NCBI GenBank assembly: GCA_013399875.1
Contig: VXAZ01001836.1
Coordinates: forward strand, 992,001 to 1,056,000
Origin: Gymnorhina tibicen
Taxonomy: Eukaryota > Chordata > Aves > Passeriformes > Artamidae
Length of the DNA: 64,000 bases
Direction: 5' to 3'
Under the pieces are notes generated by a model. That model ran no database searches and was not told the DNA's origin. It worked only from the letters and a program-made list of their open reading frames with translations. Below are positions 26,401 to 40,100 of the stretch, piece by piece. How positions within the stretch are numbered: position 1 is the first letter of the stretch; every line of letters begins with the position of its first letter. Both the position numbers and the translations under genes were made by a program.

Positions 26401-27529
26401 TAGAATAATAGATTCGGGTTTACATCAGGCAAATTTTATCTCCTTTGAAAGATCTATGAGAATAACTTTTGTACGAGTCTGTTTTGTGTTAACACATTAC
26501 CTCTAAGCTAGAGGTAATTCTATGCTATTCAGATTATTCATTCATTATTCAGATGTTGTCTAGGATTAGCAGTTTATGGTAAAAAGTTGCTGGTGAGTAA
26601 AAAGGAAGTGTGATGTGTTGTTATTCTACTGTATCCCCGAAGGATGCTATTATGTTTAGAGTCTGCTGTTGTGAAGATAGCAAGGCAGGATGTCATCCAT
26701 GTAGGTGAAAAGCCACGATAGGACACTTGTAAACAGCAGCAGTCAGCTGAAAATCTGATCCACGGAGGTGCCAAGCACAATTCCAGTGAAGCAGATGTTA
26801 GCCAATGCTCATGGAAAGGATCAGGCCTTTCTTTGTCTGATTTCAAAGTACTCAGCATTTACAGTAATTCTCGGTTCTAGGTGGTTATAAGCCTGGTCTT
26901 GTGAAGAATAAAATGGCAGTAAAACTAGAATCTTGTACAGATATTTGTAAGAGAAACTCTTTCGACTGCAATTTGAGTAACTAGCACAGCATGCTCTCAT
27001 GCAGGTAACATCCCTTTGCTTTCAACTTCAGTAACTGATTCCCCTGTACAAAGACTAAGCAGAAACAGAAAAAAAAGTGGTTTAATTTAAAAATTTAAGA
27101 AGCATTGCAATTTCTGGTGTTGAATAAATACAGTCAATTCCATGAGATGTCAGTTGAGCAGCGACTGCCATACAACTAAACAGCACACATCGTATCAGAT
27201 TTATTCAGGTCAGCAGGTCTCACCGCATTATTTTAAAGCTTGGTACCACTGCATGAATGTAGCAAAACAGAAACCTTTCCTTAGCTATAAGGAGAAGATC
27301 CTTTACAGAACAGCCAGTTACGCCGTAGTTATACAGGAAAAGGTGATCAAAAAATGTACTGATGCACTTTCACATTTTCCCTTGGAAAAAATACTGTAGA
27401 TGGTACTTAGAAATTGCCTAATTAATACTCTTAATAAACACACATATAAAGATTTGTTTCTAAACTGCAAGGGTTCACACGGTCATGAGTTCAAAGTTTG
27501 CAAACTGAGGGTTTTTTCCTGAAGATACA

Positions 27530-27752
27530 ATTATTAGAAAAAAATTCTTCACAGATAGAGTGGTTCCGCATTGGAATGGGCTGCCCAGGGAGGTGGTTGA
27601 GTCACCAGCCGTGGAGGTGTTTAAAAAAAGACTTGAGGAGGCACTCAGTGCCATGGTTTAGCTGATAAGGTAATTATAGGTCACAGATTGGACTCGATGA
27701 TCTCAAAAGTCTTTTTCAACCTCGTTTATTCTGTGATTCTGTGATTCTGTAA
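27530..27752 (+). mobile_element. CR1 retroposon 3' portion (about 220 bp)
   Basis: CR1 landmarks appear in order on the + strand: TTCTTCACAGATAGAGTGG, GGGCTGCCCAGGGAGGTGG, GTGGAGGTGTTTAA, GACTCGATGATCTCA, TCTTTTTCAACC and a terminal run of ATTCTGTG units. It is a 5'-truncated copy with the same subfamily-like wording as the copy at 15043-15189. Confidence 0.96.
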
Positions 27753-30700
27753 TTTCAGAAGGCCTTAGAATGAAATTTACACCCCAGCACCTTATAAAAT
27801 CTTACCACCTGCTAGGGTCTAACTACTCTGCAGGAGATTCTTTCTACATAAACACTTCTGTGTGTTCACAAGTGCTAACAGGGCTGCAATTATTAAAGCT
27901 CCAAGCTAAAAATTAAATATGAGAATTTGATATACCAGAAGGAAGTTGAGGTTCACATGCTTCCTACCCTGACATTATTTTGCCAGGTAATTAAAGAGGT
28001 TTAGGGTTGTCAAATAAATACTTCAGTCAGCTGTCACTACTGTGTGGGCAGTGTGGATTTCTGGTTCCAGGAAAGCTGACTGACTTGAAGAAAAATCACA
28101 TGACTTAAAAAAAATGCTCTGTGGGTGACAAGTCATGCCATGCTTTCCTGCAAAGCTAGTTCAGGTTTAGTAAGATTTATTATTCCTCATGCAATTGCTC
28201 CAGTGTAAGTATCTTAATTTCTCCCTAAGCCCTTACTCCACTATACCAAACACTCTTACAAGGAAGCTTTGTTCTCCAAGTCACAGTCAGGCTCACTAAC
28301 ATTATAGGGAAGAAAAAGAGCGGAGAATTACAAGTGTTTGGAGCAGTCAAAGCAAGATTTTTTGAGAACACATGTACAGTCTACAGTAGTCCCACTCAAA
28401 AACCAGAACTGCAGAAGAGGAAACACAAAAGGAAAGCCAGTTAAAACACATTAAGAAATCAACATTCAATATTGGACAGCATCAAAACAGTTCTGCAAAG
28501 AGAAGCAGCTGTTCAACACAACAGAAATGTTAGTGTTAAAAAATAATTTCTTTGATAATGTCTAAAACACCCAGCTCATAACTATGTGCTGAATAACATC
28601 CTGATTCGTGAAAATGTTTATGCAGGTGCTAAAATTTAAGCATATGGGTAGTCTCACTGATTTCAAGCAAAATTACTTCAACAGACTGATAAAATTTAAA
28701 GCCTGGCAGAGTCATTAGATCATCTAGTCTGACTATGAACACAGCATGTTAATTTTACCATTTCTCTTATCCAAAACCCAAAAGCTTTCCTGCTTACAGC
28801 GGAACAGTATGGATGTAATATGTTCAAGATAAAAGTTTAAGGGGAAGATCAGTGTTCTACATGCATGAGTAGCGACCCACAACAGTGAGAATTGTTCAGG
28901 TTGACACAAATCCTTTAGCTGAAATGAGAATTAAATGTTGCACAGGCTTTGTACCAACTTACTGCACAAGGGTGAAGGTCAATGTGTGCATGGAAGATGG
29001 AGTGTTTCTCCCAGAAGTCTCTGTGCTATCAGAAAAAGCCATTAAGTTTACTTTGGTTGCTTTTCTACTCTTCTAGTGGACTAGAAAAGTACCGTTGCAT
29101 AAGCAAGGATAAAAAAAAGCTTCTCTAAAATCAATCTTTATGCCAAAGTGCAGCTATATTTTTTTATCTTCTCTGAAGTGTCCCTTCCCGACCCCCTGAC
29201 TAGTAATGGTTGCAGACCCGTTTATCGCAAAGGTCCCCACAGACTCTGTGGACTCAAGCAACTGCAACAGCGCAAAACAGAGCCCTGCTCTAACAGTTCT
29301 GCAGTGCAGCACTACACAGCCCCAGGAGAATGGAAATGTAAGTTCACTGGAGTTAGAAAGAACAAAAATTAATGTGTATCAACACCTCTGTTTAGACAGC
29401 TCGGCATTCTTAGAATCCTTTATATTCTAACACACTTTATTTTTCCAGTATAGTGTTCCATTATTATTTTGGATTCTTACTGTATCACAATTATCTTGGA
29501 AGGCTGGAGACAAAGATAAATCTTCAAAGATCGGCTCATTACTAAAGGGAAAAGGAAAACCAAATTCAATCTCAATTGAACTACAAAATATGCTTCATAA
29601 CTTCAAAAACAGGGAGAGGCAAGGGAGATAAGTGGATTAATGCTGAATTTTTCCGAGCTGCTTGATCTTCCTCCTAGTCATGGCTAGTCTTTTTTTTCTC
29701 TCTTAAAGCAAGGAACCTTCATACTGCCTTCATATAATGTTGTGGTTTTATACACAGCCTATATGGAAACACATTCTATGTGGAATTCTGGACACAGCAC
29801 ATCACTCTAACATAGTTCTATTCATTCACATATATTCTATTAAAGATAACTCTCTTAAGCAATAATTAAAAGCAGAAAAAAGATAAAAGAGCAGGATAAT
29901 GTCTTCATACCACTAAAAGAAAGGGAACTGGAACTAACAACAGAGAAGGGCCCAGAGTAAAACAAGTGTAATAAATCCAGCAGTTATATAGAGAGACCTT
30001 GGCTCCAAGGGGCTCTGTCATACAAGAATATTAAGTGTTGTGACTATAATAAGCAAATCTCCTCTCAACTAACGAGCATGGAAGCAATAGCTTCTCTCTT
30101 GTCTTTGCACTGAATACTTCATACATAGCATGAAGGCACAGATGGATGCAAATTCACTCAGAGTAAGCTGGGAGCATGAACCCTGAGAGATTTGCAGCAG
30201 ATCTCAGACAGGCTGGATAACACTGACTGATAAACATGTGTATGTTGGACTAAGTGGAGATCCTGCCTAACAGTTCTATCAGGGTAGGCATTTCTGATCC
30301 ATGTCTCATTTGACAGTGCATAAAAGTGCTACTGTTTATAAAGGAGCAGAGCATTAATTTTTAATATTTTGAGAGAAACTGTTGAAAAAAGGTCAGGTTT
30401 TTTCTAGGGAAAGGAAGGAAATAGGATTAGTTTCTTGCTCTTTTCTGGGTCTGTTGCTAGACTCCATTGTTTCTACTCTTCTAATGTCAATGCAAATGGA
30501 CTCTGTCATGCTGCAACGTGGAACATCTTGCTTTAAGTTGATACTTAGATACTCAGTACCAGCTTGTGCTGCATCGCTGGGGAAAGACTGACTTACCAAA
30601 CCAAGAGCCACTGTGACATCAGTGGTGACAATATGTTTATCAAAATTAATACAGTGAAAAAAACATTTTTCACTATTTATGCGTAATGCAAATTTCACAG

Positions 30701-32139
30701 ATAACATTTTCTCTGATGTAAAATTTGGGTGAAATGCATTCTCAGAAATGATTTATACAACACAAAGTTGACAGCAGTTGAACTTACAGTAGGAGAGACA
30801 CATAAAATGCAGAAAGCTAGGTACTTTCAGTAAAACAGAAATAAATGTATTTTTAAACATATGTTCACTGAATTGAAAACTTTCTATGCAACTATAATTT
30901 CATTTAAAGTCTGAGAGGATGTAATGAAGAACTCTGCAAAAAACCCTGATGTCGTACTCTTAGTCACTTGTATTCATTTGCACCAACTGTGCAAAAAACC
31001 ATACTTACTGGAGATTTTTAAATGGTAAAGGAACTACTGATTAGCTCAAAGTTACCAGATGCAGAAAAGACAACATAAACTGAGAGCCGCTGTACATTCA
31101 TCATTACAGCAATGCCCCATCCTTGTTCAACACATCACTCACAGTGAGGATGGCTGGAGAAACCTAGAGAACAAATCTCTTCCAAATGCACAAGTCTGTT
31201 TAGAAATCTTCAACTTCAGTCTAGACAGTATTGGAAAAAAACCCCTTTATGACAGATGTGCTTTTGTGCTACTGTATCTAAGTCTAGAATTACAGCAAGA
31301 CACTCTTCAAGCTCTGCTTCTGAAATGAGCGTATCCACCCTGTGGAATATAACTATTCAATTTAGTTGGTAATAGAAAATGAAGAGCTTTTGTTGCTTTT
31401 TGGGGTTTTTTGTAAACAATCATGAGTCTATTGTCACTGCTATAGAAGATGTCCTTAGTGTCTGCAATGACTGCATGGCACAATTTCGCCCTGTCTCTTG
31501 CAAGGGAGATGCCAGCCCCCTTTAGCATTCACAGTGCAGAACAACTCCTATTTCTCATTCCACCTCTGTACTTCAAGGTGAAACAGAACCAAGTAAAGCG
31601 AACTGGAAATAATGGACAGTGTTCTTACAATAATAGTAAAAATTTTAATAATTGAAATTTCTTACACATCTGTATAAGGAAGAAACTATAAATTTTCAGC
31701 TTCTTTGTGAACACTGCGGGCTTTGGGAAGGAGGGAATAAGTGTAAGAAGGGTTAGTCTCGTGGATGGGTTTCGGCGTTTTTTTGAGTAGGTTTGAATAC
31801 AGAAAAGACCATCTCCTATTTTTCATGCCAAATTTTTAATCCCTAAAATCTAGTATCTGCTTATAATCCTTTAAAAAAAATATTACGTAAGTTAAGACAC
31901 AATTACAATTAACCTGCAGCTGTGAGTGCACAGCATTTCCACAAACCAGAGCACAGATTCCAAGCCAGCTATCAACAGGAAAGAAGGAAAAGGAGGGAGG
32001 TCCCACTGGTAATGTACATGAGATAAAAGGCTGCCTTCCACCTTTATCATTAAGCTTCATCCTTCCACCTCCCATCTCTACCTCCTGGATCCTCTCCCCT
32101 TTACTCTTTACAGGTCTGTGCTTCACAGTTGGATGATGT
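27753..32139. other. Intergenic DNA with an old CR1-like scrap
   Basis: No gene is recognised. One short fragment near 28696-28745 resembles an ancient CR1-type tail. The rest is AT-rich unique-looking sequence. Confidence 0.6.
28696..28745 (-). mobile_element. Ancient CR1-like fragment
   Basis: CAGAGTCATTAGATCATCTA followed by GTCTGACTATG resembles the old CR1 tails of birds, turtles and crocodilians, whose consensus reads about GATCATCTAGTCTGACCTCC. It is short and diverged, so the call rests on one core of about 20 bases. Confidence 0.55.
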
Positions 32140-32285
32140 TCATCCAACCAGATGATCATCATAGGTCTCTTCAAACAGAAGTATTCTATTCTATTCTATT
32201 CTATTCTATTCTATTCTATTCTACTCTATTCTATTCTATTCTATTCTATCCTATCCTATCCTATTCTATTCTCTCTCCTATCCCT
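32140..32285 (+). mobile_element. CR1 3' scrap whose tail became a pentanucleotide array
   Basis: Bases 32146-32176 (CCAACCAGATGATCATCATA then GGTCTCTTC) match the end of CR1. Where the usual 8-bp tail should start there is a long array of ATTCT/ATCCT units (32182-32285). The array is inferred to have expanded from the CR1 tail. Confidence 0.8.
32182..32285. repeat. (ATTCT)n pentanucleotide microsatellite
   Basis: About 20 five-base units occur, mostly TATTC. There is one CTACT-type variant near 32221 and a block of ATCCT variants near 32249-32261. The array decays into CTCTCTCC and CCTTCCATTCC at its right edge. Confidence 0.97.
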
Positions 32286-34119
32286 TCCATTCCAGGCATA
32301 CTGCTTCTGGGTTTTGCACTAAGCAGACCAAGTGTTTAGGAGAAAACTAAGAGCCCTCCAAAAGTGGTGAGAAGACACCCTAGAGGACAAGCAAGAGCCC
32401 CTCTGGAACACGGCGTAAGAAGTACTGAGGGCACACACCACTGGCAGAGTGGCTTAGTTCCCAGAGAATTCAGGAGTAACAGTAACAAGTGAAAACCTTT
32501 GTCAGAGGCTTACAGCTGGGCTGAATGTTTACTAGGTCAACAAAAAAATCCCCCACTGCCTGCCACGATGCAACTAAGCTGTCAAAAAGCAGCTCTGTAC
32601 TTCATAGACTATTACTGTTACTAGAATTATTACTGTTACTATAGAAATATTACAAGGGACCCACAAAGATGAAATGTTTAACAGAGCACAAAAATTTTTT
32701 CCCATCCATTATTTCTGACAATGGAATTATCAGATATGTTAGTTTAATTCACAAACTCCAAGTTTCAGATGGGTACACAGCATATCAAACTTCCATTTAA
32801 ATCACTATTTTCTCATATACCTAAATCACTGAAGAGCATTGTTTTCCAATGAAAAGCAACCAGCAGCCTTGACTCTAAGTATTGCTTTGGGCTGCCCTTG
32901 TGACATTTGGTGATATAAAAGAAAGACTGATTTCAAGGGTCATCCCCTAATTAGGGATGCCCTAATTTGATAACTTACCCTCTCAGCTCTTACTTTCTTA
33001 GAGATAATGTGACTACTGGGTGCACCCTTGGGCACAAAAGGGGAGGTACACCAGGCATTTGCAGTACTCCTGTGCCCCCTAGAGCATTACATTGAAGAAC
33101 CTGGAACTGACTTAGATTGCTAGGGATGTAATATAGCCTATAGGTGTTTAAAACTGATTTAATGTAATGTGAAGTTGAGAGCCTTATATGCAATATTTTC
33201 AGCAAAATTTCCTCTCTGTTATGCCCCTCATATGTCCTTTAGCTGGAAGCTTTGTGTAAGAGCTGTTGGACTATTTATAGCAGCCCCTTTAATCGCACTT
33301 AGGTATTTATAAAACATCCTGTCTAGTGAAGGCTTCCCTGGTCTGCTTTCATTCACTTCAGCTGATAGTGAAGATATAATATCTGGGGCAGTGAGGTAGA
33401 CCTGCAAACCAGGCAGTTTGTCTGTTAGGTTTGAGTTCCACATATTCTAAAAGGCTGAAGCCGAATAGTAGTGGGGCCATTCAGGAAACAAATGTGGCAA
33501 CACAGACTTGCAGTTACTATAACCTGACATTTATGTCCACTGAGAGTCTGACACCCTGTTCCACAAATTCCAGAAGAACATGTTCACAGGAAGGAGACAT
33601 TTTCAGGCAACCCACAAAACAGATGTCCATAACTGCCATATGGAGAAAATAACTATAGTTCAAAATTCTCCACACTATCAATGCACCGATTTTGAGATAA
33701 GCTCTCTATCAGTGATCAATTTCTAAATTAAAGCACCTACAGTTAATTAAATGACACATAAGCAAGACATGGCCAAATATGTCTTAAAAAATAAGAAAAA
33801 CAACAGTTTAAAAGAAGCCATGAAATAATGCCTCTCCTATAGTAAGGAGGATCCATTTATCCAGCATCAATAAAATCTTCCTGATATCAACCCAAAGCAA
33901 AATGGACAATTGTTCCATTCTTTAATTCCTTGAGGCTATTCGAAAAGCTATCCATAATATTTGACATTTAAAATTTTACCTTACTTGCACACATCCTTAT
34001 TACAATTCAGTGCTAACTGTACTTATTTTCTGTTGTTCCTTTTCAGTATTTCTCATGTCTCATTTCAGCATGTCTGAGAAATCTGTGTTCGTCTCTTAGT
34101 GTTTATTGGAGTTATTAAT
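32286..34119. other. Intergenic DNA, nothing recognised
   Basis: No exon, RNA gene or transposon is identified. A small duplication of ATTACTGTTACTA occurs near 32609-32641. Confidence 0.6.
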
Positions 34120-34175
34120 CACAGAATATTTTGAGTTGAAAGGGACCCACAAAGATCATCGAGTCCTACTTGTAA
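34120..34175 (-). mobile_element. CR1 retroposon 3'-end fragment
   Basis: The antisense CR1 terminus is seen as CACAGAATATTTTGAGTTG, AAAGGGACCCACAAAGATCA and TCGAGTCCTACT. It is short and heavily 5'-truncated. Confidence 0.85.
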
Positions 34176-37100
34176 ATGAATGTCCATAGAGAAAAAAATG
34201 TACCCTTTCCAATACAGTCTTCATTTGTTTTCTCAGCAGAAAGACAAGGCAGAATACTGTTGTGTTCCAAACAGCAAAGCTTTTGTCATACTTAGGATGC
34301 TATCTCATAGGTGTAAGAACACAGCATTAATTTATTGTGTCTGCATTAACTACCTGATCTTCTTTTGTACGTCGGTATTTCTTTAAAAAAACAGGAAAGA
34401 ATAGAAAAAAAGGAAAACCTCCACAATATATTTACGACCTTTATTTTCAGGAATTACACCCAAATTATTTCTCTGTTCTGTTTCATGATGACTTAAAACT
34501 GTCTGTCTAGCATGAGGATAGATAAACTTTTTCCCACATAAACCACAGTTTATGGCAGTTTCTACCGATCCATAAAAAATAATTTATTTGTCTACTCATT
34601 TCAGAAAGCACAAAGGCTCATTTTCTTTTTAGGGAACGTATCCCAAGCTGTTTGTGGAATATTGCCATGCAGTCATTATCATCAAATTATGTTCCTGTGT
34701 GGAGCATGACTACCAGATAAAGACAGCTATTCAGTGCAGAGTGATGGCACTGTGCTATTTCAAATGGCCCGGGTACTACCAGTATTTAGTCAATTATATT
34801 AATGAGTCCTGATGAATGTAAAAGAGTGCAGTTGATACTGCATAATCAGAGAAATGGACAAAGAAATAAAAATAGTATTTGTGGACAAACAGATTACTGT
34901 GGAACACATTTCAATCATGTTTTCTTCAGTATCAAGAGGGAGTAATTTTGTACAAAGTTGTAAAGAAACTTAGGAGTCATTTTAAAGCTGCATGTAAAGT
35001 TCTGTTACCCTTGATCTCAATGCGTTTTAGAGGAAATGAAATTCTCAAGGATATTTCCCAAGGATAACTCATTTGGTCAATGGGCCATGCCCTAAAGCAC
35101 AGTGAGTGCTTTCTCCTTTCTCTGAGCGAGGCCAGGTCTTTACACCCAGCTCTGTGAGCGACCATCCACGGCCAGGGTCTGCTGGAAGTTCCAACTCAGT
35201 TCTGCCAGGGCAGCTTTCCCTCCCTTTTCAAAATTGCCATCCCTCCAGTGGCCTAAACTTAAATGAACTCATTCCTCATGGGCTTATTTCTCATTTTTAA
35301 ATCCATAGTTTTTACAGCCTCCTTTTTTAAAGCCTCCGCAGCAGCTGTGCAGGCCCCTGGGCCACAGAGCCCCATGCTCTGGGACACTGTCTTGGGAGTC
35401 TCCCAGGACAACAGGAGGAGCAGCTTGCTGAGGTGTTGCCCAGCCAGACTATGCACCGGGACACCTGCAGCAAACATTCCCTATTTCCCAGGCCTTCCTC
35501 CTCCCTCTGCACTGACCCCCTTACTCACGCCAAGCAGAGGCCGCGCCTCATGCAAAGCTGAAGCCCTTTGAGCAGAAACCCCCACCCTGGGGGCTCCTTC
35601 ACCCCCCAGGCTGGGACAAGAGCCTCCCCACAAGCTGGGTACGCCCGTGCCTGGCTGGCTTGAGAGAGCTCCTTCAAGGCGGGAGGTTTGTTCTCCGAAA
35701 ACTTGTTTCCCTGGAGTCCCGAGAAACGGGAGATGCCCACAAAGGCAGGCGTGGGTAATTAGCACAAGGGTTTCTTCCCTGCTCCAGGCTATGCTGGCAG
35801 CACTGGTGGCTGCATGGTTTTGTAACCATGTGCTGTTTTATATAATACGAAGAGCTGGGTAAGGTCAAAGGAAGCAACTCAAGATACCCTTTGTCACTGC
35901 AGAGTTCATCTTCAGGGATTTGCTGGCTTTCACTGGATTCTGACAAATGCGCCAGCTAGATATGCTATTATATTTTAACAGTTTTAACAACAGCCACCTG
36001 GCTCTCAGAAATTCATTGAATTTGTTCAAATCTCAATTGCAGCACTATCTATTGGTGCAGTTTGTATTTCAGAAAAATGCCCTATAATGTCCTTTGTAAT
36101 CAAATGAGACTGTGCGGTCCTGTGGGATCTGGACTGCTTACCAAACATCAAAATACAATTACCACATCCTATACTGAGGTACAGCAATTGCCCGTGTCCG
36201 GTCAGTCTTTCCAATTTAAGGTACCACCAGAGTTTCAGCACAGTGTATCCTATATGTGGGATGGGAATTTAAGAAATTCAGAAAATGGTGTTTTGCACCT
36301 CACCCTCAAAATACCATTGACTGTACGCCTTTGTTCTTAAATACCTAAATATCTTTAAATGTGTGACCAAGCTAAAGGGAATTAAGTGTAAAGTCTCAGT
36401 TGAATTTCAGTAATGTATGACTACATATCACCCTGGAAAATTCCATCAAAACCTGTTCCTTTCTTGGCTTCAGTGTTTCTCCTTCATTTGTCCTACATCT
36501 GGGAACATGGGGATAAGAATGCTTTTTTTTTGCTCTCTCTGTTTAGACTGATAGTCCTCACCTCAAAGGGTCTATCTCAGTCTCACTATACAATGTCTGG
36601 CAAAATGCAGCCCCGTAATCCATAATGTAAATATGCCAGATGCCAAAATTAAAATGATCTCCAGTGTTAATAAAGTACTCATCACTCTACTGTCCAAACA
36701 CAAAAGATAATAATGTTACACCTTAAGAACAACTAATCCCCAAAAGTGGGATTGTTCATGTATTTTGCATGATCAGTGGAGTGGCCTGGTGTTAAAGACA
36801 CTATGAACACAGCAGTATTTTATATTTTCCTGTTCCTGTTTAAATTCCTATATTAAAACACAGCAAAATGTGAAGTCAGAAAAAAACCTGAAGCAATCAG
36901 CGGGGATGTGTTTAACTTTCCACTTGTGCTGCCCCTACTGTCAATTAAGGCTTATCTACTGTTTGGTCTTAGTCATAAGGAAAAAAAAACCAACAAAAAA
37001 ACAGAAGTCGTGGAGCACATAGCGCCGCGTTCCAGTCAAATGCTTTAGCCAAGGCTGCTGTTATGAAAAGGATTTTCTAATAGGGGGAATAATGATCTTC

Positions 37101-40100
37101 AGATTCTAACCTCCTGGCACGGCAGTGAGATTTATCAGGAGGGGCATGTGACTAGTTAAGACACACAGCCCCAGCTTGAAGGAAACAGCTGCTCATTTCA
37201 TGCTTTAGCACTTGGCAGCTGGACAAGGAAGGGTGATGTTTGTGTTGAATACCTCTACAGAACCAAGTACAGTAAGTGATTTTCCCTGTTTCTGATTTTT
37301 TTTCCTAAACTGTCACTGTTTTCCTATTTTCATCCTAGACCTTTCATAAAAAACACTTGAAAGGGTGAGGTGTATTTTTGAAATTTCATTGATAAGCAGT
37401 CATTCATGCTCAGATTGCCTGTATTTTTCTGACCTGTGATTAACAGCGGCATTGTTTTTGCTCTTGCGGGAACAAGGCAGGTACGGTGTTTTGCCCTCAT
37501 GCCAGCCAGGAAGGGAATATGCTGCTTGTTTACTCAGATGATGGAGTGAGGAGGCTGTTTATGATGACTTTATTTTCCTTTCTCTGCAGAACTAGTCAAT
37601 AGGTAGTGATGCAACTTGAGTATAGAGAAATTTCAGTGTTTGGCTTAAAAGTACTAGTGTAAGGAATTGACAGAGGTACTCCCTCAAATCAATGTGGTTA
37701 ATCTGAGCAAAATTGCCTCTGACTGGTTACTTCCTGGGCTGAACGCAGAGATCTTTTTGAAAGAAAAAGGTAGAAGCAGAGAAATGCAGGAAGACTGAAG
37801 ATGTACTGATTAAGATATTATTGAGTCATTCTGGATAATAATGCATAATTAGATTGTGAAGATTGAAAAAATCCTCCCTAAAAACAGGGAATGAGTCTTC
37901 TAAATATCTCCAAGTACTTAATTCAATTTATTTTGGGGTACTTGCATGTTTTGTGGTTTTACTTCATGAATGATTGATGTACCTGTCAGATAATTTTTGA
38001 CTCTTACAGTCTGAAGTTTTCTTTTAAAACCGGAGAATAGGATGCATAAAAAGGAACTTTTGATCAATTATTTACATAGAGATGAATCAGGTTTCTTTGG
38101 AGAAAGACTTAGGTGGAATGGGAACAGATGAATGAGTGGTGGATCTTGATACGTGATAAGACTAAGTGCTTTGGGGAAGGTTAAAGAGGGACAGAGGTGG
38201 AGAGCAGAGGGGTCCTCTTGAGGAAGGTCTATGAGTAAACACTGACAGGTTGCATGCAGTCTCTCCTTTAAAGGTGGGGAGAATAAACTTTTCAAAGATT
38301 TCTCACATTAAAAGTGAAACATTATTTCTCCTTGAAGACTTTTGCTTTTCCTTTAAACCACAGTTTATGGCTTTGACAATTAATTGGAAATTTTATAGGA
38401 AAATGTCAATTGGTTTCAATTGTTCACAAAACCAGAAGTTTGTGTGGCTTCCTGCTTCTTTGTGTCTCCAAGGGTAGACTGCCTTTGAACCAAGAACTGA
38501 AGCGCTCTCAGCATACTGCAGACCTTCCACAGGGATACTGTGGAACACCAAGAATGGAGCAGGCTTACAGGTCCTGAGGTACCTGGTGGTGTGTCAGGAG
38601 CCCCTGGTCCCCTGGGAACCTTGGCTGCAACCTCCAGCCTGTCCACATCTCCATTCCATGTTCCATGTGGGGCAGGGAGAATAACTTGTCTCCTGCTGCT
38701 TTTTATTCTGATCCCAGAATAAATTTCTTTTTCTTCAGAACTGTAGGAATTCTGCTTTTTGAGCAAGACTATGCCATCGTGTGCTGGTTTCCAGACACTG
38801 TATTTTGTATTTGCAATGAGTGTTCTTCTGTTAAGCAAACTGTCCAGGTCTGTTGAAGGACCATGTTTTAAACCTAAGTTAAAGCCCAAATCCACCAGAA
38901 AATAGATGTGAGCTCAGTCCATACCTGCTGTAACTTCTTCTTCCCTGCTTCTCTACAACCACTGTGCCAGTATTGGTGCAGAAGGCTGATGTAAAGCCGT
39001 ATGGCTCTGCACCAGCTGGACTGTGAGCCAGCTATATGTGCCTCTTGTGCAGCTGATTTTATTCTCAGGCAGCCCTGGGAATTAAGGGTAATAGAGAAGA
39101 GACAAAATGATTACAAAGTAAACTTCAGATAACTGCACTACTGAGCTCGCCTTCAGGTAATAATGTCTGAAAACACATTCTTACAGTGGTAACTGAATTG
39201 GCTCAAAGAAATGTGGTGGGAGAGCTCAGTTTTGTGCCTCTATACTATTGGTTATTAAGGTAATTTACAATCAAGGAGTAGAACTCATCATTTGGATCTG
39301 CAAAGTTTAAGATAAAAACCCCTGCTTTATTTGCAGCTTCCAGCTGTATTTCTGTATCTGATTCTGAATTAAATTCAAGACCCATTACTAGACTTTTAAA
39401 TCCTCTGTCCACAAAATGAAGAAAATTTGATGATCAACATCACAAGATTCTCAAGAGTGTAATTGTTTCAATCCTTGTTACTAACCCATTTTGGTAAGAA
39501 TACTTACTGTTAAACACAGACTGTACTTTGAGAAATAAGTGCAGTCTTCAGGTTCTCCTCACTTTTTGGCTTTTCTCATGAATTCTAACTGCAACATCTG
39601 TCACTGCAACATCAGTCATGGAACATCACTGGGACACACACTGGTTTTGCACTGGAGCAGAAAACACAACCTCTGTACCACCACCCTTTTATATTATTTT
39701 ATAATATCCTGATCTCATAAAAAACAATGATCAGCTTTTTGAATATACACCCCCATTATGTTCATGAAGGTCAAGGCAGATCTGCATAGGCATGAAGCAC
39801 ATTAATTAAATTTCAGCATTCTTTGTTCGGAGAAGTGCTCTGCCGTTGCACTTCCTCTTGATGCGTCTTCAAAAAGTCCAATACGTAACTGAAAGTTCAT
39901 CCTGGATTTTTTTTTTATTACATTGTACAGGAGATTGGGTAACAGTGGAGACATTGCTGTCCCTGTGCAGAAGCTTAGTGCATACCCTTGTCACTGAGAG
40001 CATAATAAGGTTCCTGTTAAATCTTTTCCCTTGAAATGATCAGGGCAGCCTGGCAGTTCTCTGAATGGGTATATTTCTGCTCTATATCAAAATATCTAGC

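Larger units (their letters stand above)
15190..27529. other. Intergenic DNA, AT-rich, no gene recognised
   Basis: This 12.3-kb stretch has no exon I can support on either strand. It contains a poly-T tract near 17091-17111 and small tandem duplications (17384-17436, 23432-23462). Open frames up to 101 codons occur but show no recognisable protein text and no splice-flanked structure. Part of it may be distal RASGRP3 promoter or 5' intron, which cannot be decided from sequence alone. Confidence 0.6.

Noticed and set aside
32605..32672. Possible CR1 scrap (GGGACCCACAAAGATG) near 32656
   Set aside because: It shares 16 bases with the CR1 copy at 34120-34175, but lacks the flanking CATAGAAT or tail motifs on either side, so it is not enough for a call.
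38416..38895. Longest open frame in the window, 159 codons on the minus strand
   Set aside because: I recognise no protein family in it. It has no splice-site or promoter context, and its middle is a GC-rich patch (38570-38680) where stop codons are rare. Chance is the simplest reading.
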